A stretch of DNA of 64,000 bases, taken from Girardinichthys multiradiatus. Taxonomy: Eukaryota > Chordata > Actinopteri > Cyprinodontiformes > Goodeidae. Under the pieces are notes generated by a model that was not told the DNA's origin, did no database searches, and saw only the letters and a program-made list of their open reading frames with translations. Below, one piece after another: positions 54,201 to 64,000 of this stretch; the stretch's first letter is position 1; each line of letters begins with the position of its first letter. The position numbers were made by a program, and so were the translations under genes. The stretch is from positions 24,451,093-24,515,092 of the forward strand of contig NC_061797.1 in NCBI RefSeq assembly GCF_021462225.1. Reading direction: 5' to 3'.

Positions 54201-57200
54201 TCCAGGTTGAATTGTGATCTGTGTATATCTATAACTGGGATCAAAATTCACAGAAAATATGAACACCGTCTATAAACACTGATGTCAACTATGATATTAC
54301 TCTATATCTGCTGAATGCATAACAAATGCACGACTCATATCAGGTATTGTAGATTTATTTGATGTAACTTTACTCTATATAACACTTCAGCTGTGAAGTA
54401 CTGCACAGCTTTCAACTGAATTGTCTTTGAGTCTTTCAAGGGAAATGTGTGGAAGGGGAAAGATTCCCTCCTTACCTTTTCATAAGAGGCATGACATCTG
54501 TCTGGAAGCTTTGGTGATCATTGAAGATTTTATATTTTAATTAATCTTATTCATCATCACATATAAAATATTTCCAACTTGACATATAAATATATACAGT
54601 ACACATTAAAGTTATGGCATTTTTGAAAGTCGATCAAAGTTCAGCTGATTGTTAAATTTAAAGGTTGTTAGTTTTGTGTTTCATTTTTCAATTATCTAAT
54701 CACTACAACACCGTGAATAAGTACGGTAGATTCTCTGTTATATTGTTTAAGCACATTTTCCTTGACACTTTGTTATTGTTTGACTTGTAGCTTAATAAGT
54801 GGTTTGTTGAATCCACTTGCTCTGATATTTTTCTTCCCCCAAACATCTGCAGTCAGTGTTATACTGCCAACCCCAACCTCCATCAAGTCACCTGGCCTCC
54901 TTCCCTCTCAGAAATCTCAGGAGACTTTAAATTCCCTTTCCCATCTACTTTACCCAATCCTCAAAGCAAGCATTAAATGTATAAGTCCTTATTTCTGTTT
55001 TCAACCACTTCTACATTTATAGGTTTTGTTAAGATGGACATTCAGAGCACAAGTTAAAGATAAAAGTTTAAACAACTTAATTATTCAAGCATCAACTTTA
55101 GATTTTTCTTTTTCAGGTCTGTTTTTTTCATTTTTTTCCTCTCAGTGTGGAACATCTGCACTAATAATTCTTTTTAATCCTCTTCTGTCAAGGTTTACCC
55201 CGAACAGAACAGACAGTCCAGGATATTTTATGCATACAATGCTTTTGAATTAGGCTTTAAGATAACAAATAAACAAAACCACATAAAGCTGCTGTGTTTG
55301 TTTTATTGACAACAAGAACACATAAACATGAGGACTGGCCCGAGGGCCCACTTTAATCCTGTGGTTCACTGAGATTGGATCATGTGTAATGATTGCTCTC
55401 ATGTTACATCATCACCCGCAGGATGAAGGATATTCACCCTAATGGATGTACCAACCCCTGTACTGAAACACAAAGCCCATTTCTCAGCTTCATGTGCTCA
55501 AGACTTGGGTTCATGTGGGTGGGTTATCACGGGGAGGGGGGGTCAACCCAGCTGCTGGTTTGTCTAATCAAATCAGTGGGGTGGTGTGGAGGATAGGTGA
55601 AGGTCAGGGTGAATGCTGCTGCTGGTCCCTGGTCCCTGGTTTTCCATCATCAGGTTCCTGTGGCCAATAACCTTCTTTACCATTGACCGCTTAGTCAATA
55701 ACTATTACTCTTAACTGGACATGAAGTGGGTGGACCTTGCTGGACTGCTAATCACATGATCAATAAGTGACCATAAAATACCTGTGAGCTTACCAGATGG
55801 ACGTTGTTTGTATAAAAAGTCGAACAGTAACTGAATATTTATATAAATCTGGAAGGTTGACTGCAACAATATAATTTGTAGGGGTCTAGATAAGAATTGA
55901 CCACTTTGACTTTTTTCTCCTCATTAGCAGATAAATTCAACAGACTCAAAACTGGTCAAGTTTAACAGAACATCTTTCTGTGAGATACATCTTTTTGGCT
56001 CAATCACATAGAGAGTCACTGCAGATCACTGGCCTTTGTCCTATTATTGCAGCCATTACAGGGAATGGCCTTTTCCTTTGTTGTCTCAGCCTATGGGCAC
56101 GATGCTATTGGTGTGGTTCTTGGTAATCTATGGATGACAAAACACAAAAACACACGTAGTGGTGCACAAACACAGTGACACACAACCTTGTCACGCCAAT
56201 CTCATCTTGTTGCACAGCGAAGAGAAGCATTGCCACCTAACGGTCAGAGGTAGTCACTACATGTTTTGTATGACAGCATTATTATTATTGTTTACTTTTG
56301 TTTTGCTTTTGTTTTTAAAATAAAACAATTAAAGATGTTAACAAGTACATAAACAAGTAGGAAATATAGAATAGGATTCTTCAAACATGAAAGGTTTTGC
56401 TCCAATCATTCAGAACTTAATGGGAATATAAAAAACAAAACAAATGTATTAGACATAAACAGATCTCAATCAACTGCTGGGAAAACATTTGATTGCAAAG
56501 CAAACTTTGAGACATAAATTCAATTAAAAATACTGACCTAATTTCTGATGCAGACTATACATGTTAATATCATTTCCATCCTGAGCTTGAAGCAGTGTAT
56601 TTAGTGAGGGTGTGTCTGCTTTTCAAAACAGGGAATAATACCCCTACTTGAGTAGGACAAGGCCAACTGAGTCTTTTTCATATTTATAAAATAGATTCCA
56701 TAGAAATAACCTTTATTATCACTCAGTGGGGAAATTCAGGTGTACCAGCAGCAACGTGACATTCAAGTCAAAGCATTCTGACACTGAAGGTTTTCTTCAC
56801 CTTTAAGCCATAATCAACAAAAGGAATAAATGCTTGAAATATTTTACTCTATGTGGAACGAATCTCTATAAAATAACCATTTCACTTTCTAAACTGACTG
56901 GGAAAAACTATTGCACTTTTACTCAGTATTCAAATTTTCTATGATGTACCTATAAATTATGTTTAAACATGTAGTGGAAACAGACAAAAGATCACCTAAA
57001 GCTAGCCTTTTACATAGTCTGTATATTTAAAACAGTGCTGTAGTTCAAAATTTGTTTTATCAATAAATTAAAAGCAATTATGTGGTTGTTAAAGGGCCAA
57101 AATTTGTTAGGTTTAGACATTAATCATTATTTGGCTAGACAAAAAGTTATTGGTTAGAACTTGGTCACAAAAGCTAATAGTTTTGAGATAAGCAAATAAC

Positions 57201-58336
57201 ACATTTTGCAAAAATAGAGACATGTCAGAAAGAAAATGCATAACTGACTTTAAGATAGTCCAACACACTATATAATCATCAGACAACAAGAAAACACTTC
57301 CCCATTAAGATACAGTATCTATGTATTGTTCATACATTTATCACCAAAAGAGTTTGCAGTCTCTCTTTGTTGCTGTTTATGAAATTACATTTATGAGTAA
57401 GGTGTAGTTTAAGCAAGCGGGCTTAAAAGATGCCTATGTGATAGAATGATGTGCCCCTTTTATTTAAAGTTAGTTCGAAAACTGTTTTTGAATGTAATAC
57501 TTATTGAGTTGCTATTTGTTCTTGTTCTTGTTCTGTAATTGTATATTGAGAGGGCAAGAAACCTTTCAATAAACATTATCCAAAAAAATGACTATCCAAG
57601 AATATTTGTTGCATTACAAAAAACAGTAAATGTACAGAGTAAAACGTATGCAGTAGACAAAAACAGCAATATTTTAGCTTACATTTAACCAGGATATGAT
57701 AGGTTAAAGCAAGAACCATTCTGCTATAAACTAAGTTTGGGAAATGGTTGCATGGAGGTACCTGACTACACTGATTTTAAACCCCCACAGAGTGAAGCAC
57801 TGTGGTTTTTCATCTACTGCAGCCCTCTAATAAGCTGGCCTCTGGAGAATGTGCCATGTGAATTTGAAATGCTGATACGAGGAGCAGTGACTGGTTGACA
57901 ATAACAGATGTAATCACAATAGGGAAACAACAGGGGAAAAAATCTATTTAAAACTTAAAAGAACACATAAAAAACAGCAGTTACAGTGGGCCCTCTAAAC
58001 ATTATTTCCCTTAGTTTTACTCTAACAGAGGATATCTTGAACAATGACTTATTTTTCCTCCTTAGTAGATAAAGGCCACAGAGATATAAAAAAGCCCACC
58101 AAATGTTTTCATGTGTCTATATATTAAATATGTTTTCCCCAAGAGGCAACAAAATTTAAATGTCTAAGATTAACCAACAGGGATACGGAAACTAAAATCT
58201 TCAATTATACCACTGCAATGTACTAGATGCACACAAAGTTTCTGTAAAGGACCTGAAGGAAGTTAGCACCGACTATTGCATCATCATAATCAGCAAGCTT
58301 GAAGCTACTGTGAAGGTATTAACTACACAGCTGCAG

Positions 58337-58783
58337 CGTCTTGAAGACAAGTGTTAGAATTTGCAGTGCAGGTCATAGGGAATAATATCTGTGTAAATGG
58401 TGTCCCTGAGGGGCTTGCAGGGCCCTGTGCTGCTGACTTTATTTCACAGTTTTTCCAAGATCAGCTTGGTCTACAGGAGAAGCCTCTACTCGGTCGTGTG
58501 CACCACAATCCCTACAAAAAACCAAAAGAGAGTGGCCCTTCTCATCCTTTTGTTATTAGGGTTCACTTCTTCTATGCACGCAACCTGATTTTGCAACATG
58601 CTGGGTTATAAAGGCAAGCGAGTTTCAGTCTTCCTGGACCTTACCGCATCTGTTACCAAGATGCGAGCTGCATTTGGCACAATCAAGCACGCACTCCATT
58701 CCCGCCCTAAAGTCCAGTTCAGACTTCTCTACCTGACGATGCTCAGGATTACCATGCCAAATGGGATGACTCATTGTTTTTAA
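58337..58783 (+). pseudogene. L1/Tx1-type LINE ORF1 remnant (RNA-binding protein)
   Basis: The frame 58351-58611 (NICVNGVPEGLAGPCAADFISQF, then LGRVHHNPYKKPKES and PFVIRVHFFYARNLIL) matches the RNA-recognition part of fish L1 ORF1, with the characteristic 'GVPEG' and 'PRPFIVRLHYF' blocks. The family protein continues in another frame at 58598 (YKGKRVSVFLDLTASVTKMRAAF, RITMPNGMTHCF), so a frameshift lies near 58605. No intact coiled coil was seen upstream; that part is missing or decayed. Confidence 0.75.
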
Positions 58784-60646
58784 GACCCCTCTTTTGCTGC
58801 TGACTTTCTTAGTAAAGACAAGTAGCACGAACTAACATTTTACAGGGACTAACAAAGCTGCAACTTGACACAGCAGGTGAGCTTTTTACATTTAAAGAGT
58901 AATTGTTTAATATCATGGTTTATATGTAGTTACTGGGACCACAGTCAGTGTTTTTTGTCGCTGCGGAGAAAAAGTTAAATGTATTCATCTGGTTGGTGTG
59001 GATTCTCTTTACAGTTTGTAGGGACTGAATATTAATTAAAATAAATGAAAATAAATACTATAGAATTTTTTTATATTATCAATTATAAAAAGTGATGGGT
59101 AAAAATAGATTATGACAGTTATTTTGTTGTTTTTTTGTTTTGTTTTTTTCTATGTTAGAAACATGCCCATGTTCAGAATGTCAAATTACTCTCAGGCAGC
59201 ACTGTTTTTGTTAGGGCTACCACGATGCATTGGCTTGTTCTTGTTGAATATAGGGTCCACATGTATCTCGTTTCGGGAGATGCCAGTGCTGGGGTTGGGA
59301 TGGGATCTGGTAGGGTGTGAATACTTTTTTTTTACTTTCTGTTTTGCTTGTTTTATTTCGTTTTCGTGTGTTTGTTATTTGTGTTTTTAGTGCTTACCCT
59401 TAATATGTTGCTGCCTTGTCTCCCTGTATCTCACCTGATGTTTCTGTTTTTATGTACCCACTACAAGTTCATTAGTTGGAACTGCAAGGGTCTTAATTCC
59501 CCGGTAAAGCGCACAAGGGTCTGACATTATCTCCATCTGGGAGCTCAGGTAATATTTTATACAGGGGATACACTTGAAACATTCTGTTTAGCTAAGACTT
59601 GGGAGTATTTGGATTGGCCAAACCTATTTCTTATCATTTCACAAACAGTCTAGAGGGGTTGCAGTTCTGCTGCATAGATTGGTACCATTTACCTGCTCAG
59701 ATGTAACCACTAATCCACATGGTAGATATGTAATCCTTCCAGGTAAAATGTATAACACTCCTGTACACTTTGTCAATATATATGCACCCAAAAGGGATGA
59801 CATGTATTTTCATGCACCTCTTTTCTACTCCTGACATGTTGTGTTTTCTCTTAGGGGGTGGGGATTTTAATTGTTGACAAAATCCACATCTGTTTCTGAC
59901 ATCTGCCAATTCTTTGATCCTTCTGACAAAACATTTTGTCCTTTGCACCACACGTATACCCAAATAGATTCTTTTTTAATAGACAATAGGATGCTCCCTT
60001 CTGCAGATTGCGACTCATGCTCATTTTCATGCGCGTATTCACTTTAAGGGTAATGCTCAGCCACACTGGTGCTTTAATATATGTTCGCTTTCAGATGATA
60101 AATTTGTTGATGTAATCTACTCCCGAACTGATTTCTTTCTTAGTGTGAATAAAATCCCTGATATCTTCTTAGCTTTTTTGTGGGATGCCTTGATGTCTTA
60201 TGTTAGAGGCCAGATAACCTCTTATACATGTAAAGAAAACAAATAGAGAGAAGGCAAACTGTTATGCCTGTCTAGGTGCATTTTGCTGTTAGACAATTGT
60301 CTGACCAAACCCAGATTTATATAAAGAACACAAACCTTTACAGTCAGAATATAACACTCTTATGGTGGATCATACGTTTGTCTTACTCCTTAAATCTGGA
60401 AGCACATACAGTATTATGAACACAGTGACAAAGCTGGCAAATTATTGGCTCACAAGCTGAGGCAGTCCTCCTCTTCCCACCAAATTCCTCAAATTTGCAC
60501 ATTATCAGGAATCACAATATATCCAGGATAAATTAATGGTGAATTTAAAAATTACTATATATACTATATAAAAGTTACTGCACACATCTGAAACACAGTT
60601 TGTTACGTAGTACTTTGAAAGGTTTTTATTATCCTTTACTGCTCCT

Positions 60647-61546
60647 GTGGTGCCCTCTAATCTGGTTTATGACTTGAAGAAACCAATAAATGCTTCAGAG
60701 CTCGATAATCCTGTTACCTCCATGCAGACTGGTAAATGTCCAAACCCTAAAAGGTTTTCTGTAAAGTTTTTTTTTAAAATTCAACATAAACTGATTCTAA
60801 TATGGCTTGATATGTTTAATGAATCATTCATAGCACTCATGTTACCTACTACACTAAAACAGGCTATTTCTCTAATGTTAAAGAAAGGGAAAGATCCATT
60901 GGACTGCGCCTCCTATCGGCTATTTAGTTTGTCAAATGTAGACTTCAACTTATTATTCAAAATTCTTACCAAATGCCTAAATAATGTTACCATTTCTTAT
61001 CTCCCCCAAGTCTTCCTCTCTACCACAAGCCATGTTGTCTTTAAACACAGAGAAGGCATTTGACTGGGTGGAGTGGCAATTTTAATTTTTTGCCTTAGAG
61101 AAACTTGGGGTTTAGAATGATTTTATTTCATGGGTGAAAACTTTTTATTGGTCCCCCTTGGCATCCAACAAATAACGATCAGTGAACATATTTTTCTCTC
61201 CACTGATCCACTGGGCAGGGCTGTCCTATTTCCCTTGGCCACTGAGGCTCTAGCAATTGCCCTTCATAGTGACTTGCCAATTTCTGGTAATTTCTTTTGT
61301 GGATGGGAGCAAAAAGTATCATTATATGTGGATAATCTTCTATTTTATATTTTTCGTTTTTATCCCAGCAGCTCTCTCTACTCTGGATCCTTTGGCGCTA
61401 TATCAGGCTATAAACTAAATTTAAGCAATAGCAAACTTTTCCTCTTGAATGAACCTGCGGACAGGTCTTCATTAGAAACTCTGCCTTTTAAGATTGTTAG
61501 ACAAAGTTTCCTCTATTTGGGTATTCATGTGACCTCCAAATTTTAG
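60647..61546 (+). pseudogene. L1/Tx1-type LINE reverse transcriptase remnant
   Basis: Two frames, 60647-61063 and 61130-61546, carry RT motifs. The first has MQTGKCPNPKRFSVKFFFK, MFNESFIALMLPTTLKQAI, LMLKKGKDPLDCASYRLFSL (motif 2 region). The second has LSTDPLGRAVLFPLATEALAIAL (motif B, normally GTRQGCPLSP; here altered) and SLYVDNLLFYI (motif C). The catalytic YADD pair is YVDN here, so one of the two Asp residues is lost, and motif B has lost its QG. Motif A (LDAEKAFDRVEW in the family) reads as 'acacagagaaggcatttgactgggtggag' at 61046-61074, in a third frame. It is dead. Confidence 0.85.
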
Positions 61547-61611
61547 GATCTTTATGAGGCAAATTTTCCTCCCCTTTTAACCTTGTACAGAGGCAGATTT
61601 TGAACATTGGT

Positions 61612-63626
61612 TGTTACTGAATTTATCAGTAGGGGATAGACCGGCTGGGCAGTTTGACATGCGCAGCTCAACAGACGTCGCAACTCTGACGTCACCTGAG
61701 ATTATATAACCTACGGAAAGCAAACTTTCGTAGCCATTTCCAATATGTTTCACGGGACGATGCAACGGAGGCGCATATCTGGAGAAACCGAAACTTGCAG
61801 ATGGGTTTCTTACACGGCCATTCCTGTAAGAGCTTGAAACCAGAATTCTGTCTGATACAAGGTCAGAAGATTTATATACCGATCAAAGACCCCGCCGACA
61901 CTCCAGCACAGGTGAAAACCCACAGAGGTTTGTTTCCAAGGAGATGAGTTTTCCTCTTTGCTGATTCAGTTGACTGCAACGGATTCCTCATATTTTCCCT
62001 GTTTTGGACGGATGAGAAGTTTACCGTTTTTGAGTTGATCACGGACACTTATCATTCTGGTGCCCCTCCTCATTTTCTTCTTCAGACCTCCCCCATCCTC
62101 AACTGAAGAGAAGAAATCAACACCAGAGTAATTTTTTTTATTATATATTAAATTGGATAGGTGCATTTAGAGGTCTGGGCTGGGTGAGGCATAGTTAAGG
62201 TGATTTAGAATCACCAGTATTTAATCCAAGGAATCAACTTGTTGCATGCTGAGCTATTTTTATTTGCTGTGCAAGGTGCATGTTCATGTTTTTCTCCGGC
62301 TGATCCCAAATCAGCCAAGAGTTAGAAGTTGGACTTTTAGAGTTTTTCCATTCAAAGCAGTTGGGGTCTGGGCCTTGTGGCCTGACCACTCCTTTGTCCC
62401 AGTTTTATTATTGGAGCTCTTCCAATGGATTCCAGCCTCAGGGTTTTGACCCTTTGTTCGAGATTTGGGGCAATCAGCTGCTAGGGGCTAAGGGCACAGC
62501 CCACTGTCTACCAGCTGATCGCCTCCATTGAGACACATCAGCACACCAGGAGGGCTTCTCTTTCCAAGTTAACCCAAATTGCACATTTTGTCCATAAAAC
62601 TGCTGGTTTGATCTTCATAAAACACTCAGTGCATATTTTTCTTCTTTTATTATTATTGTTAGATATGTTGTGATTATGAATCTGAGATTATTATTTAATA
62701 TTTAATCAAATAATATTTCAGTCTGTTAAGGGTTGTCCTGTGAATATCAGCCCAGTAAGGCGATGGTATTAGAACAAAATTCAAAGGGTGAGCCAAGCTC
62801 TGGCATTATTAAACAGCATAAACTCTGCCCACACATGGAATGAATTCACACAATTTCTTAAAATAAAAGAATTTATTAACAAAAATAAGTCAACTCAAAG
62901 TCCAACATATTTCAATCAACAAACTATTTACCATGCTAAAACAATCCAACTAAACTACCAAGCAGGATGAAAGAATAGGGAAGACTAATAGGCTATTTAC
63001 AATATAAACAAGTTGATTAAAGATGATTGAAAATCATGACCAAAGGAGTGATGCAACATTAACATACAATGTTTATGTTTGAGAACCAAGGATTATCTTG
63101 AAGAACCTGAAAGTGAAGTTAAGTTAGTCTCGGAACTAACTTAGACAATAATCAGCAAACGTTTAGACAAATATTCATAATGCAAGATCAGATAAAATAT
63201 TTTAATAAAATTATGTTTTAAAGAATGATCCGCTGAATAAAACCAACCATCTGGATGACTAATTCTCAACGGGGTTTCATTAGCTGCCTTTATTTATTGA
63301 AATAATATTTAAAGAAATATTATTAAAGGAAATGGTAAAATATTTAAGGGAATATTTTGGAAAAGAGCCAAATCTTTCTGGAGAAATGGGGCTTAATGGT
63401 GTTTACTTAGTTATCAGATTTAGTAAAATAATTATCAATTATTAATGATAATTATTTAATTGTAATTATTAAGTGCTTTGAGCCCATAATCACAACACCA
63501 AAAGACATTTCTGATTTCTATTCATAAGCAATGATTTTTGGTTGAAAAAAAATATTTTTCCTGAATTATGATTTTTAATTATAACTTTTGATAAATATTC
63601 ATTAATAAATAATCATAATCCTTACA
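61612..63626 (+). mobile_element. Solo LTR (copy B), same family as copy A
   Basis: A TG...CA unit of 2015 bases: it starts TGTTACTGA (61612) and ends CATAATCCTTACA (63626). It shares with copy A the order start-CRE (TGACGTCA, 61687-61694)-TATA (about 61702-61710)-...'cataaaactgctggtttgatct' (about 62595)-...-AATAAA (63204-63209)-end. No internal gag/pol is present. Unlike copy A it has no clear flanking duplication, and about 40 codons of the host LINE seem to be missing at the insertion point. 62666-62770 has no counterpart in copy A. It may be an insertion. Confidence 0.7.
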
Positions 63627-64000
63627 ACACACACTTTCTTTTCAAAGCTTGATAGTTGCATATTTAAATTTATTTGGAGTAAATAGCCTCCACGTAAGCA
63701 GATAGTGGAAAGACCTAAAGCTCTAGGAGGTATGGCTCTGGCTAATTTCCCTAACTTATATCCGCTGCTAGTATTGGCTAGTATTGACTTCTGCAGCCTT
63801 TGTTTATTGGCCCGATGTCTAATTATGTCAAAGTGGCAATCTTAATCACCACCATCTTTTATGCATTGGGTCAGAAACCTTTTTTTTTCACATTGCTAAA
63901 TTGGAAATAATAAGATTCATGCTAAATGACAGAGAGAATAAAATGAGCATATGGTGGGACTCCTTCTATAATTATGTAGGGAATCTGGACTTCCCTTGTG

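Larger units (their letters stand above)
48721..58329. other. Region without recognised genes
   Basis: No gene, RNA gene or coding transposon remnant was recognised. Distinct small items: a near-palindrome ggtgtgg-gt-ccacacc at 49354-49371, a fragment related to part of LTR copy B at 50118-50228 with an adjacent hairpin (50224-50272), and an (aat)n microsatellite at 51223-51251. 53700-54160 has C/T-rich repeat-like wording without a domain. Confidence 0.6.
58330..64000 (+). mobile_element. L1/Tx1-type LINE, heavily decayed, interrupted by an LTR
   Basis: ORF1-like sequence at 58337-58780, then endonuclease starting at about 59468 (FISWNCKGLNSPVKRTRV), RT pieces at 60647-61546, and after the LTR insertion a C-terminal part at 63636-64000 (read KLDSCIFKFIWS and ERPKALGGMALANFPN). 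It continues past the right window edge. Order and wording fit the L1/Tx1 group of fish LINEs. Many stops and indels occur, and the catalytic box is altered. Confidence 0.75.

Overview
The window is vertebrate genomic DNA, very probably from a teleost fish. It is AT-rich, has long introns with GT-AG borders, and carries Rex1/CR1-type, L2-type and L1/Tx1-type LINEs, several Tc1-like elements, a PIF/Harbinger element and long solo LTRs. No species can be named from the sequence. There is one recognisable host gene, on the + strand: the 3' half of an immunoglobulin/fibronectin receptor of the DCC/neogenin group. It is best matched to IGDCC3 (PUNC), because only two fibronectin III domains lie between the last Ig domain and the membrane segment. 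IGDCC4 and protogenin have five.

Layout. 1-4865 is intronic or upstream sequence of this gene, with old repeats. Eight coding exons follow: 4866-5031, 23465-23712, 25556-25720, 26239-26427, 28310-28414, 28557-28692, 28816-29026 and 30182-30307 (stop). All joins keep the reading frame. Together they encode about 447 residues: Ig4, FN3-1, FN3-2, a transmembrane helix and a cytoplasmic tail of about 115 residues. The exons for the signal peptide and Ig1-3 must lie to the left of the window or were not recognised.

The 18.4-kb intron that splits Ig4 is mostly transposon debris. It holds a Rex1-like LINE copy (13510-17096) interrupted by a solo LTR (14147-16425), which is itself interrupted by a Harbinger element (15276-16078). 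Next come a nearly complete antisense L2-type LINE (17285-22385) and a Tc1-like element (22385-23325).

Downstream of the gene (30308-64000) I recognise no further host gene. This part holds two more Tc1-like elements (32158-32784, 40852-41775), a near full-length Rex1-like LINE (about 45490-48720), and a decayed L1/Tx1-type LINE (58330-64000) that is interrupted by a second copy of the same LTR family (61612-63626).

I found no undescribed multi-gene system. The most informative observations are the three-layer nested insertion with target-site duplications, the Harbinger derivative that keeps the 5' ends of both of its genes, the LTR family with a shared CRE/TATA/poly(A) layout, and a frame-preserving 123-nt intron in the host gene.
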